This document shows, piece by piece, positions 47,426 to 59,230 of a DNA stretch of 64,000 nt. The notes under the pieces were generated by a model that was not told the origin of the DNA, did no database searches, and worked only from the letters and a program-made list of their open reading frames with translations. The stretch lies in contig FTLJ01000164.1 of assembly GCA_900155495.1 (NCBI GenBank), positions 1-64,000 of the forward strand, given 5' to 3'. Each line of letters starts with the position of its first letter. Position 1 is the stretch's first letter. The position numbers were made by a program, and so were the translations under genes. Source of the DNA: Porogramme epimiltina (Eukaryota > Basidiomycota > Agaricomycetes > Polyporales > Polyporaceae).

Positions 47426-50018
47426 AACAGGGACGACCGTCCACTTCTCCTGCCAGTGACATCATTATTATCGTGTACCAACCGCGGGCCCCAAAGTTTT
47501 TTCTCATGGGCAAGTGGTCGAACGAGAAGTGGAGAAATAGAGCCTGTGCTAGCCACAACTTTGAGTACACTCGGAGATCTCTTCGACGATTGACTGGCAA
47601 CCAAAGTGCTATAGAATTGGGAGCTGGGGCTGTCGCTCTAACCCGAGGAAAGTTTTAGGGAGATAAATGAAAGGTATAAGTCTATTCAAGCACCTCTACA
47701 TCCCCGCCTTCGCTCATAAACAAGTACGCGACTGTTCACGATGGGCCGGCCGCCCGGCAAGTCCCCACCTCTGGTACCAACCACACCGACCATAAATATA
47801 GACCTTCTAGTGCGTCCCGACGCCTCGCGTCCCCCTCGGGGCCACAAATGACCGCAGGTGCGCCATCAGCAGCCCCCTCCTCCGGGCCCGCCCCGTGGCC
47901 CGTCTGCCGTGGCGCCAGTCGAGTTCCTGGCCGCGCGCGTACAAAAATAGCGCGCCCGTCGCCATCGCTGTCAGTGGTCACCGCGCCTGCCCGCGCCTGT
48001 CCGCGCCCGCCTGCGCGCCCCCCAGCCCGACGCCCCCGCGCGCGTGGCTTCTAAAGTTCCCTCCCCACCCCACCCCACCGCTCCACGACGCCCACGTCCG
48101 CTTCCCCCGCCTCCCCGTGGCCCGACCGCCCACACGTTTAATTATACACCTCGCGCGATCGGCGCGAGCTGTGCTGAGTGGAGCGGGCGCGGATCCTTCG
48201 GAACCCTTGCTGTACCGTGTACGTGAGTTAATAATAATGGCTGCACCTCTCCCGCGCGGGAACGCCGTCGCGCGGCGCCCACAACGCGTACACAAGTGCT
48301 GCGCGGAGGGGGCCCGGCGTACGCGCGGGCTCGTGCGGCTGCCGGTGCGCTGCCGACTCTCCTGCAGGCTCCCCCCTCAGCGAGCGATCCTCGCGCGCGT
48401 GATTGAGGCCGGGGACTTGGGACACGTCGTGTCGTGCCGTGTCGCGAGTCGCGAGTCCTGCAGAACGGAAGCGCGCTGGCGCGCCCTGAGGCGTCCGCGC
48501 GGGCGCACGCGCCGCCCCCGCGGAGTCGGCGCCCACGCTCTCTATTAGTTCATAATGTTCACGGCCAGAATACGCCAGTCGGATAGTTTCAGCCTGCCAC
48601 CACCAGCCGCACGAGCGCGCCTTCTACCCAACATCTCAGTATTATGTACTCCATAACTCCTCTCGACACGCACCGAAAGCGAGCCAATCACGCACGGGGC
48701 CAATGAGAGCTACCCCCTTCGTCCCGTCTTCGGCGATTCCTCCGCGGCTCCCGCCCCCCTGCGAAATTCGAATGCATCAGCACACCAGTCTCCTATCCCC
48801 ATCCCCATCACCGATGTCGTGCAGCGAGTCGCGACGGCGCGACAGCCCGAATTCGGAATCGCCCCATCACAGCACCGTCGAGCGAGCGTGTGTGTCGTCC
48901 CCGCCGGCCTCCCGCCCGATCATCATCAACACCCCTCCCTTCGGGCGGGCAAAACAAAACAGAACGCAGAAGCCCTGCCAGTGTGCCAGAGCGCCGTCAG
49001 AGAGTCGACACAGGGGGACACAGGGGCAGAGGGGGGGGGCGTGCGCGTTATAGGCCCCGGGGGCGTCGCCGACGACCCCGTCCCCGGGCTTCGAGCGTCG
49101 AGATAACGGCCCTGGCCGTCCCCGCGTCCCCCGCCCCGCGTTCGCCACCAGGACGCTGAGGACGCTGGGCTGAGCTGAGCGAGGGCACCCGCGAGCACGT
49201 GCGGAGGGCCCCCATCGGGTTGCCTAGAGATGGGCCCAGGGGAGCACGCCAGAGGCCGTCGTCGCCGCTCGCGCAACGGGCACCCGGCTCAAGCCTCAGG
49301 CCTCAGGGAGGGGGGGCGTGTTGCGATTGGCCCGTCGCCGAGCACGCCGTACGCGTCCCGGCTGAGCATGCTGTGCAAAGGAGGTGGGAGGAAGCGCACC
49401 GTTGAGGCGTTGTTGGCGTTGGCGAGCGCGCCGAGCGACGGGCGATCGCCCCTCCCCCCCCCCGCGCGGGGATCGAAGCTCCCCCCGTCGCCCGCGCCAA
49501 GCCCTTCCTGCAAATCCTGCGCGGCGTATGTCATTTCGTGTCGCTATGCATCGCGCACGCAGACGTCTCGAGGCCTGAGGCCTAAGGGTCGAAGACACGC
49601 GCATACACCCAGCACTCGACGAAGCACACAGCACACGAGGAGGGGTATATATGTTTTCCATCACGCCTTTCATTAACGTTCTCTGCTACAAGGGTCAACC
49701 GAGTCTAGCGCTACCGCCCCCGCTCCAGACGCGTCGTGGGTGGGCGCCTGCACGTCAGGATTTCCGAGTTCGAGGACACAAAGTAGGAAGAAAGCAGGGA
49801 GAAAAAAAGAGAGAGCAAGCAAAGTGAGAAGAGGAGGAGAGCACACATCCTGGTCGAAACTCGTTCGTACGTACTGAGGGGGCGAGCGGGACGGAGAGGC
49901 GGAGGGAGGGACGGGGGGATATATCATCGCGGCGCGGCGCGGGAGAGCGGAAGGGGATAAGTTACGGCTACAGTGGGTGGAGGAGAGTCAGAGCGGGGCC
50001 TTTTGAGGGGCGCGACGC
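47426..50018. other. GC-rich stretch without recognisable gene
   Basis: From about 47700 the DNA is strongly GC-rich with homopolymer runs (for example G and C runs at 49032 and 49456). Long open frames occur on both strands (such as 47895-48548 plus, 49296-49673 minus), but they are Arg/Pro/Ala/Ser-rich, overlap each other and show no domain. I see no conserved motif or RNA gene. The right end is the 3' flank of the secreted-protein gene. Confidence 0.45.
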
Positions 50019-51417
50019 TCAGTCGGAGCGGCGGGACTTGCCCGACGCCTTGCCGAAGAACTTGCCGCCGAACTTGCCACTGCCCTTGGCCGCGTTGTTG
50101 CCCTTGCCGGTCTTGCCAGTCGTGCCGGTCTTGCCCGTGGCCGCGTTGTTGCCACCTGTGGCCGCGGCGGCGGTGACGGTGAACTGCAAGAGCGAGGGAG
50201 GCGTCGTCAGCGTGCGACTCATGGGGCGAGGGAGAGGAAAGAGGGAAGGACTAGAAGGAGACTCACGTAGGCCATGTCATCGAGGGCACCGCGCTGCGCG
50301 ACGGCGACGAGCGCCGGCTGGTGGTTCGCGGCGGAGTTGATGGACGCGATGCGGTACGTGCCGGCGGGGAGGCCGCCCGCGACGAGGACGGAGAGCTCGC
50401 CGTTGACGGCGGCGCCGTTGAGGCCCTTGAAGAACACGAACTTGGTCGGGTCCGTCGGCGTCGCCTGGCTGAGGCTCGAGAGCTGCTCGATCGTGATGTG
50501 CGAGTGGCCCTTGATCAGCCCCTGCGCGTTCACCTGCTGCGGCGCCATGTGGAACGTCGAGTCCGGGTTCGTGAAGTGGCCCGTCTCGAGGTTGCTGATC
50601 GCCATCCGGACGGTGAAGTTGGTGTTGGCCGCGACGGTGCCGCCGTTGGCGGGGAACACGAACTTGGACGACGGCATGAGCGCCTTGGCCGCGATCACGC
50701 CCATCGGCGTCTGGTTGCACGAGCCCTCGACGATCTGCTTGCCGTTCGTCTTGGTCTTGCCCGTGGTGAGGCAGAAGTTGATGAAGTTGTTCTGCGACGT
50801 GATCGACGCCTCCTGGCCCGCGGTGGGGGTCTCCTGGCCGGTGAGCGAGAAGTCGAAGATGTTCGAGGGGTCGATCGTCAACGACGTCTGCGCGCTGGCC
50901 TGTGGAGCGAGAGGGCGGGCGGGGGCGTCAACAAAGAAACGCGCGAACAAAAAACTGACAGGTGCTTACAGCCGCGTTGTTGCCCTTGCCCGTTGAGGCG
51001 GCGGCGGTGCCGGTGCTGCTGCTCGCAGTGCTGCCGGTGCTCGCTAGATAGCCGCGGGAGATTACCTCTCCGTCCGATCAAGCGGGGGGAGGAAAAGATG
51101 GAGACGTACCGTTGTTGCCGCCCTTGCCCGTCGAGGTGGAAGTCTTGCCGGTGCTGGACTTGCCAGTGTTGCCCTTGCTGCCCTTGGAAGCGTTGGCAGC
51201 AGCAGCAACCGAGGTGCTCGCGGCGGCAGCGGCGGTCGCGGTGACCGTCACAGTCTTAATTGCCGTCTATTGTGTTTCAGACTAGGAGTGAGCGGCAGAA
51301 GCGGCGATAAGAAAAAAGTGGACTGACCCCGCAAGTGGCATCGTTCTTCGCCGCCGGGATGGCAGAGGCGGAGAGAGAAAGGGAAAGGAGAGCAACGATG
51401 ATAGCCTTGGCGTACAT
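50019..51417 (-). CDS. Secreted basidiomycete protein (so-called ribosomal protein s17-like), 372 aa
   Basis: Five exons, 51328-51417, 51110-51266, 50970-51043, 50267-50899 and 50019-50183, with introns of 61-83 nt. It begins with a signal peptide (AIIVALLSLSLSASA, residues 5-19). A Ser/Thr/Gly/Lys/Asn-rich linker follows, then a conserved core from about residue 108: AQTSLTIDPSNI, NNFINFCLTTGK, GSCNQTPMGVI, MPSSKFVFPANGG, NLETGHF, GHSHITIEQLSS, FVFFKGLN, LPAGTYRIASINSAANHQP. The C-terminal tail is Gly/Lys-rich (GKFGGKFFGKASGK). The core is a widespread extracellular protein of mushrooms, often mislabelled ribosomal protein s17. Its function is unknown, and it has no true ribosomal-protein features. 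The donor of intron 1 is GTCAGT, slightly unusual. Confidence 0.88.
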
Positions 51418-51616
51418 GGTGAACGTTCTTGAAAGCGGCGACCGGAATGAGATTGGAAGGAACGAAAGTGAGGCTTTGTGAGCTCGAAGAAAGCAAAACG
51501 ACCCCGGGTCGCGTTAGAGAGAACAGTAGGCACCGGCCTGAAGGGGAGCGAGCGACAGCTCGAGCAGAGACGAGAGCGGGAGGAAAGGGGATGGGTGGAG
51601 GCCAAGCCTTCCGGGG

Positions 51617-51626
51617 GTTATATAAC
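51617..51626 (-). promoter_or_regulatory. TATA box of the secreted-protein gene
   Basis: GTTATATAAC, palindromic, about 200 nt upstream of the start codon at 51417. It is in the right place for a TATA box on the minus strand. Confidence 0.5.
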
Positions 51627-53029
51627 AGGTCCCTGGCGCATGTGCCGATTGGCCCGAACGGGAAACCACTGGCCGGCTGATCAGAGCGTTCGATGGATCG
51701 AATCACCCTACCAACGGCGGTCCAACGCCCCAGAGCACCCGCTACCCGCCAGACAGCCGCCCGTCCCAGATCCGTTATCGCCCTTGCTCGACCCGTCGTC
51801 GCCAGGGGGATCGCGCTCAGGCTTCAGCGAGGGTTTGCTGCCAGCGTGTGCTGCCCGCCAGGCCACGCGCGCCCACCGAAGGCAAGTCCGCGTCCTGCGG
51901 GGCGGGGCGGTGAGCTCGCCTGGCGCGTGATGCATTCGTCCATCGGTCATGTCGAGATGCAGATGTTGCACGCCCCTCGCGCCCTCCCCGCTCCCAGGGC
52001 CCTGCAAAGACGGCGCGCGGGCGCCCGCCCACGGCCCATCAGGCAGAAAGTGACACGCCGCATCCGCCGCTCCTGATCCCGCTCGGACGGTCATCGAGGG
52101 CGCCAGGCACGCTCCCGCCGCCCCGGGGAGGGCAGCGCGATGCGACGATGGTGCGGACGCGCACGGCCGCACGCGCGAGCTATTTTCGGGCTGCCGTGCG
52201 TTCTGCCGCGCGGCCGCAATTGAAGGCAGACGGCTCGGAGGGACACGCGCGAGGCATGATCGTCGCCCGCGCGCGTGGGCGCGTCCGCATGCCATGCATC
52301 ATCACGGTCTAAACTTCGGCACAAGCACTCGCAAATCGACGACCTCCTCGATGTCGGCGTCGGCGTTGTCACTTCCTCGTCGCCTACTCCCACCCCTGTA
52401 TCTACGCTGGGGGGTGAAGGACCTGAGCCGCGGGTGCGGGTATGGCTCGGGTGGGCGTCCGAGGCCGTACAGAGAGCGACGAGGAGGAGAACAAGGAGGG
52501 CTCGAGCGGCGGCCGAGTGTAGAGGGAAACCCGCGCGCGCGACCGAAACGATCTGTGGCCGATTGGCTGTAGTCGCCGGGCCGAGCGCACGGGCGCCTGG
52601 TCGCGGCCGTCCGCGTGGGGTGGAGGAAGGGCGGGCGTGGGAGCGGTCCTCGATGACATCGCGCGCAACTGCCGCACCTAGGCACCGACCCGGCACACGG
52701 GAGCCCCGCCATTCACGTCCACTTGCCCTCGCCTCGCGTCAGCCCGTGTCGTCGTCGTGTCGTCGTGCCCGTTCGGATCCACAAGCCTCGGCCTCGTTGT
52801 CTCCTCGATACATGCCCTCGGTGCCCCTTTGTCTGCCGTATCGGCCAACTTCTCTGCCGCGCACGGCGCGCCGTCCTGGCAAACTTGCAATCCCCCACAA
52901 CACGGACGTCCGGGCATGTAGCCATCACCCCGGCGCCACCGCATTCCGCGAACCATGCACCGCTGCACCCAGACATCCCCGCACTCCACCTACGCTGCGC
53001 CGACGAGGCAAACCCACGAGCCTGACACG
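51627..53029. other. GC-rich stretch between the secreted-protein gene and the right repeat arm
   Basis: No recognisable gene. Long overlapping open frames are low-complexity (Arg, Ala, Pro). The part at about 52700-52840 resembles, inverted, the end of the GC-rich element at 30330-30400, so fragments of that repeat are scattered here too. Confidence 0.45.
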
Positions 53030-56000
53030 AGACCCGACCGCGCGCCGCGCGCCCATACCTCCCCATCGGGCATCTCGACGCATCACCCCGCCCACGCTCG
53101 CCAGTGCGTTTCGCCTCGAGTCCCTGTGCCTCTCTCCCCCTCCGTCGGCCCAAACACCGCGCGCGACAGGCGCTGCATAGCATATAGCATAGCATCCCCC
53201 GCACCCCAGGGGGAATGATGGCACTACCGTGACCGTCCAGGCCCACCGTCCCCGCCGCCGATGCGGTCTGGTAGAGGAGATGCCCCTTCGGGCGGTGCGC
53301 CGCCGCGGTGGCAATCCTCCGCGCCGGACGCCCCCCCCCCCCCACTCCTTAGCTGTGGCCACACCCAGCGAGTACCATACTGCGAACATGAGTCTGAGAT
53401 GCGCAATCGCAGGCGGACGCTTCGCCCATCCACAACGACGAAGACGCCGCCCCCGCCGCCACCCAACACAGCGACCGCGGCTCGGACGCAGCATCCGATT
53501 TCCAGTTGCGTTCAACCACGCATCGCAATGTCCACATCGACGCTGATTTCATCCTCGAATCTCCGGAGAGACGCGCCCGACATGCTCCGATCATCATAAC
53601 CACACCACTTCAACGCCAACGCCAACGACGCCACCACGGCGCACCCTCCGAGTGGGAGCTCTCACGCCAAGCCCCATCGTCATCAACCTCCGCGCCCCGC
53701 CCGCGCACTACCGTCAGTTAACGACACCACCCGCTCGACTGCTCGACTTCGGACGCCAGTGCTTGCCGGCGCTCATGGCGACCTGCGTCGGGGCAACGAC
53801 GGCGCAACACCCATCCGAGTCCCCTCGGCTGGCCATCAACGCCCGCCGGGCTCGCGCATACAGTCGGGGGCAGGGTGGGACAAGTGGGGTGAGTGGGGGC
53901 GGTTGCCACTTGCACCCGGCAGAAAATTACGCGGACCAGTGAGTCCTCGCGCCTTTGTCTTTCGCCGCACGAGTGTGATCATAACCTGGCAGTGGGCTTC
54001 TCTAGGCCCGAACGTGCTTTCATCAAGCTCCCACCCACATCAGCCTCTATCTCCCCTCCCTCCCCCGCGGCGCGTTCTCGATCAGTGCGGACATCACGAG
54101 CATTTGGGCAATGTCGCCGTGGCCCGCGGGCGCATCACCGCGCTCGCGGGGCGCATCAGGCTCTACCGTGCTCGCACCCCCCTCCAGGACCTCGACCGCG
54201 TTTAGCTGGCAGCCCGGAGCTGTGCGCGGTGTACAGCTCCCGGTGTACATCCTGGCACGCAGTTTATGTGCATCATCCCTGCTAGATCGGGATCCGTCGA
54301 CGTCGTGCCGCCGCCGCCACGCCGCGGGGGACATCATGTATGTCGGATCGATCATGTAGAATCATCATGTACGTTTAATGCCAACGTCGCGCGCCCGACA
54401 ATGGACGTACACCGCACCGCGCCCGGCGGCACCTCAAAACCCGTGGCGTGTAGGACGTGTCTTGACATACATGCTCGCCCGGGGACGCACGCACGCTCGG
54501 ACATCGCGGCCGCCGCGTCCGTGCGATAGTGTGGGGGGCGTCGAGCGGCGGCGGCGCGCCCGGAGCTGTCCCGCGCGCGCATCTCCAAAGGGCTGATCAA
54601 CGGAGTGGCTAGTGTTCAAACGTCCAACGGGGACGGATTGTGCCTCGGAGGGGGCGTCGAACTGTCAATGTATGCGCGGACGTCGACACCATCATTGCAG
54701 ACCGACCGACGTAGTGGGTATGTACTATGTAGTGCCAGTGTGGGCGGGGCCGGATGGATATCTCGCGCTGAGGATGGTTCCTCCGAACGGACGCGGGGGC
54801 ACCGCACTCAGGACGCCCGCGCCCGCGCCCCTCCACTCGCCGCGCGCCCAGGGGCGACGGCCCTGCGGGGGAGCGGAGGGCCGTGGAGGCTCCCCGCACA
54901 CCGAACGTCGGATGTGGGCGTATATGTACGCCCCGCGGCTAGCGCAGCACAGCGGACTCGCGGGCCAAGCGCAACCCCCCGGGGGGGACGCGAGCCAAGC
55001 GCAAGCCTCGGGGTAGAAGCTCGAATCTCTGTCAGTAAGTAATGATTGAGTAGAGAGGGGGGGGAGGGGGGCCGCGAGCGTCGAGGCTCTCGAGGCGCGC
55101 GCGCGCACGAGAGGTTCCGCAGCCCCGGGCGGATGCCAAGCCATCCCTCCTCTGCTGCCTGTGTACGCGGGCGCGGGGTGTGGGGGGCGCGACGCCCGAG
55201 TGCAGCCCGGGCTCTAGACCCCGCGGCACCCGACCCGAGTTCTACGCATCCCATCTGGATCGATGCGGTCGGACGCGCGCTGGGGCCGGCGAGCGTCGAC
55301 GCCGAATGCGGGTGTCGGGCTCCCACTCGCTCGGAGGTGGAGGTGCGGAGGCGGGGGCGGAGGAGGGCCTTCTCTGGGAGCGTTAATGGCGGGGTACCAG
55401 CGCGCCGGGACGCGCGCCGCCGTTCTCTTCCGCGCGCTGTCAAGTTTCGACCCGCCGCGAGCTTGCATCCAGCTCCGAGCAGAAGGCTGGAAGGTTGGAA
55501 GGCCGCGCGCGGTCGCGACGCGCCGCGTTTGAGCGAGGTAGCAAAGAAGGTGCCTAGCGCGCCTCGAGGCTCGAAGAGGAGCGCGTGGCTCCGAGTAAGC
55601 ACGAGTACCAGGGCGCGTTGCTATGCACTCCGAGAGACGACAACGGCGGCGCCTTTGCTCAATGCTTCGGGGGCGGACACGAAGCGGGAATACGCGGCTT
55701 CGACGGCTCCCATGCACAATTGCTAGGTGCGCCACTGTGTGGGCCCTCGGAGCCCGGGGCATGGGAGGTTCTCGAGGAAGACAAGGGAGAGGTGCCAGGC
55801 ACGGCGGGAGCGGCACGCGGTTCGTGAAGATTTGGTTGCTGGGGTGGGGGTTGGGGGGCAAGCGGGCTGTCTGGTAGGGTTCAACGCCGTGTTGCCGTGT
55901 GCGCCGATAAGCAGACGTCTCCGGTGGACGACGCGGATGTTCGCGAGTGGTTCTCGTAAGTATTCGGAGGGTGCTGGCATATGTGGGCGTGTGAGGGTCA

Positions 56001-56045
56001 AGGTGAAGTGGAGATTGGTCGTGCCTGGGCGCTTCCGAATCCAGT
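53030..56045 (-). repeat. Right arm of a long inverted repeat (GC-rich)
   Basis: About 3.0 kb, matching the left arm (36650-39535) in reverse orientation across its length with small indels. Examples are the GGTGCGCCGCCGCGGTGG block at 53296, the GGGCGGTTGCCACTTG region at 53907, and GAGTACCAGGGCGCG at 55604. No coding potential that I can name. The arms enclose about 13.5 kb containing four genes. Confidence 0.8.
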
Positions 56046-56324
56046 CAAAAGTGGGCGCCTCGGGACGAAAAACGGAGAGTATGGTGTCCCCTGCGTGCAA
56101 CTGGCTCAACAGGGACAAGTAATGTGCGCTCCAAGACGGCTGCCTGCGGGAAGCGAAAATCGGTATGAGTGCGATACCGAACCCAATGAGGGAGCGACGC
56201 GACGCATTGCGCGAGGACTCTCGCGGAGATTCCTGCAAGGCAAACAGGAGGGGAGTGACTCACGTCCTGTGGTGCAGCCGAGTGGCACACTTCCTCGCCT
56301 CTCCCATCCTGCACAATATCTGTC

Positions 56325-58539
56325 ATGTCGACATCAGAACCTTCAACTGCTACAGTGGCTGTCTCAGAGATACGTGTCTTCAGCGCGTTTCTCCATCGCT
56401 ACCAGCCTGAAAAGACGACCCAAATCGGAAGCCCTCCGAAGAAAGATTCTGTCCGAGTCACCTTTCTGACCCATCTCTGCACTCTTTTCGCCACTGGACG
56501 CCCTACTTCACTCGACATCGCTGCTACTGGTCGTGTCAGTCCCGATGCCGCTGAAGCAACTATCGTCGTCAGATCTTCCAATTCCTCCAACTCTGCTGAA
56601 ACGCTGGTAGACCCTTTTCGAGAGGTACACATTCAACCGAGGGCGGACTTCGCTATGAGTGATCTCCTCAAATTGCCCAAGTGAGCGTTCCTTTCTGTTT
56701 GTGCCCAATTTGGCGCCTCAATACTTGGTTCAGGGATCTCGGATCTACTGTGGTCGACCTGCGTAACTACATCGCGGACCTCCTCGCCGCATTCCGCCAC
56801 GTCTGCTCTCGCCCACGCATGGATTCGGACGAAACAACAATTATGACTCGTTGGGTCCTCTTACATTGTCATCGAAGCTTTCAGCGTCGTGTGCAGCGTC
56901 ACAAGTACGTCTGGGAGGAAGCGCCCTGGGAGGTTATGAAGAATTGGCACCCGACGCCCGAGATCCAGCATGCCATCAGGATCGAGGAATGTTCCATCGA
57001 AGTTGACGGAATCACCCGCATCCTTGGAGCTCATGGCATGCCATGTGGTGAACACAAATCCATGCCCTTCAACCAGGCGACCTTGCCGGCGTGGGTCCGC
57101 TGTCTTGGTGCGCTGTTATCGGCCGTCGAACAGGAGGTCAATGCCATCAAGCGATTCAAGGATAAGACGCTAGGTTCGAATCACGGACGCATCAGGAGGT
57201 CAAACGCGATTTTGAACGTCGTCCAGTATCTTCTGAGTTTCGATGGGATAAAACAAGTCATCACGTGCGATGAATTCACGTCGCATCTTCGTCTCAGTAT
57301 GTGGATATTGTGCTATCGTTTCACACTCTCCTGATCAATATCCGGCCTCTGTCATAGGGTCGTCCACACGCGCGATCGGGACTACGACTGTCCCTAAGGC
57401 AGTTGTATCCGGTGAGTACTTGTATGTCCTGAACCGCCCAATTGGCGACGATACCTCAATGGTCGCCGCTTACTATCTTGATCAGAAGCGCGGCGAATGG
57501 ACGAAACTGGGAAGGAAGAACCAACGTGCAATGATGACGGCGACAGGAATAGCGATGGCTCTGACGATGACGGACAACCTGAAGAGAGGCCAGCCGGCAA
57601 AGGAGATCTGGAGGCAGAAGCGGATGAGATCCGAGGTCAGTATATGCATTCCAACCTAGAACTACTGAGCCTGACTGTTATACCAGCCGCCCAGAAGACT
57701 CCTGAAGAGACCAAGGGCGAACACGCGTTGTGGTACTTGAACTCCATTCTCGCCTGGCACACCGCCGTGGATTACGTCGTCGGCACTCTGCGCAGGCTGT
57801 ACCAGCAGAACAGCAGCAGTCAACTGGAAATGTTCCTCGTTGAGCTCCGCGATCGACCGAAGACGGCAAGGGACGACGTCGGGGTTACGGGGAAGAGCAT
57901 CTTGAAGACCGTGCACAAGGGCAAGGCCTGGCACCAATGGGTTGACGAGAACTTTCACGAGATCCTTCCATCGCACTTCCGGGTTCATGCGGAAGCAGGT
58001 TGTATGGCGTTGTACGAGTACTCCAAGCAGCCAGACTGCTCGCTCCCCGAGGATGTCCTGCATGCACTGAAGGTACGTCCTGTCTACGACTGTAGCTCCC
58101 TGTCAATTCTGACTCGCCGCGCATGACTCGTAGACGGACACGCTGCCTATAGGCACGAGCGGAGAGTGCTGCCACATATGCTACCTACTCAAGGATTGCC
58201 TCTATGCTACAACACAGACCGGTACGAAAGTTTTTTCATCCTCTGCGTGGCGGAGCACTGCTGATAACTGGTGCGTGTTGTTCAGACGTTCTCCTTCGGA
58301 AGACACACGGCCGTGTGCTCCCGTGGGACCCGCCAGAGTTTGGCATCATGCCGGAGACGCTGGTCACACTTGCGGAGCGACTGCGCGATGAAGTTAGGGT
58401 CATTGCTAGCAGCGTTCAAGCGCAACCGGCTGACAAGAAGGACCACAGCCCACACTCGTCTCCGGAGTCGGTCGTCCTCCCACTCCTCGAAGACAGGAAG
58501 AAGCTAGCTGACATGGAATTCTATTCGTCGTTTGCGTAA
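56325..58539 (+). CDS. OTT_1508-like deaminase family protein, 616 aa
   Basis: Seven exons, 56325-56680, 56734-57296, 57358-57411, 57486-57635, 57687-58072, 58134-58221 and 58286-58539, keep one frame and give 616 residues. The N-terminal 300 residues are helical and of no known family. An acidic linker (DDGDRNSDGSDDDGQPEE) follows. The C-terminal part holds the zinc-binding pattern of the cytidine-deaminase-like fold: HAEAGCMALYEY (H475, E477) and PIGTSGECCHICYLLKDC (C516, C519). HAE plus C-x2-C, with the preceding GTS..CC context, is that of the OTT_1508-like deaminases, which are expanded in basidiomycetes. The substrate is unknown. Nucleic acid or nucleotide deamination is expected from the fold. 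Intron 4 (57636-57686) is 51 nt without a stop, so retention would add 17 residues. Confidence 0.83.
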
Positions 58540-59118
58540 GAGTGAAAACGGACAGTGGGTGACTACGTTGTTTCGTGACCTGTCAGATCCGCCTATGCAT
58601 GCACAGTACGTCGGGTGTCCGTGAGGGACTTGAAGGTAGTTTTTCGTCGCGCAAACTTCCCACCCGGATGGCCTTCTGGGTTGAATGCGATGCTTAAAAT
58701 GACGCCTATGACTACATGCGCCCCTCCCACACTTCCAGCGCCACCGACCTCCCCGGCTGTCCGGACATGAAGAAGTTCTTGTATGTCCCTTCGTGCGCGC
58801 GCAGATAGCCTACACCTATGCCCTCCTGCGCGATACGGAAGCGCTGCACGTGCGCGGACGATAGCGCGGACGTCCTGCAGCGCGAGAGCGCGGCAGACGC
58901 AATTTATCGGGCCGTGTGAGAACGGGATGAACTCTCCCTTCTCGTTCTTGAAGTCATGGGGGGCTGGTATCTCCAGGGGCGGAGCGAGGTTGCGAAGTCG
59001 TGGCGGACTGATAGGGTGTCTTTCTACCCCCGTAGGGATTCAGGGCAGTGGCCAGCGAGGGACGGTCGACACCACTAGGGGGTACCGGGTGCCTTGTAAG
59101 CGCCCACATTTCCATCTG
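58540..59118. other. Intergenic region
   Basis: No gene seen. The right part leads into the conserved upstream block of DUF6534 gene 3. Confidence 0.45.
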
Positions 59119-59205
59119 TGGATGTCTGACTAAGCTCTCCCACCCTCCCATTGGACAGCTGGCACAATGTCTAGACCGATTGGACCCGCGCCGGCTAATG
59201 GCCAC
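59119..59205 (+). promoter_or_regulatory. Conserved upstream block of DUF6534 gene 3
   Basis: GGATGTCTGACTAAGC, then ATTGG (59159-59163 area) and a second ATTGG followed by ACCCGCGCCGGCTAAT. It is nearly the same as the block before gene 1. Located about 1 kb from the start codon here because of the insertion at 59231-59838. Confidence 0.6.
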
Positions 59206-59230
59206 CCTTCCGGCCTCTTACATGACCACG

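Noticed and set aside
50321..51244. 307-residue plus-strand open frame
   Set aside because: It lies opposite the secreted-protein gene, whose spliced product is a recognised family. The frame is an Arg-rich shadow.
52275..53180. 301-residue plus-strand open frame
   Set aside because: Low-complexity Arg/Pro/Thr composition, no domain, and it crosses into the repeat arm.
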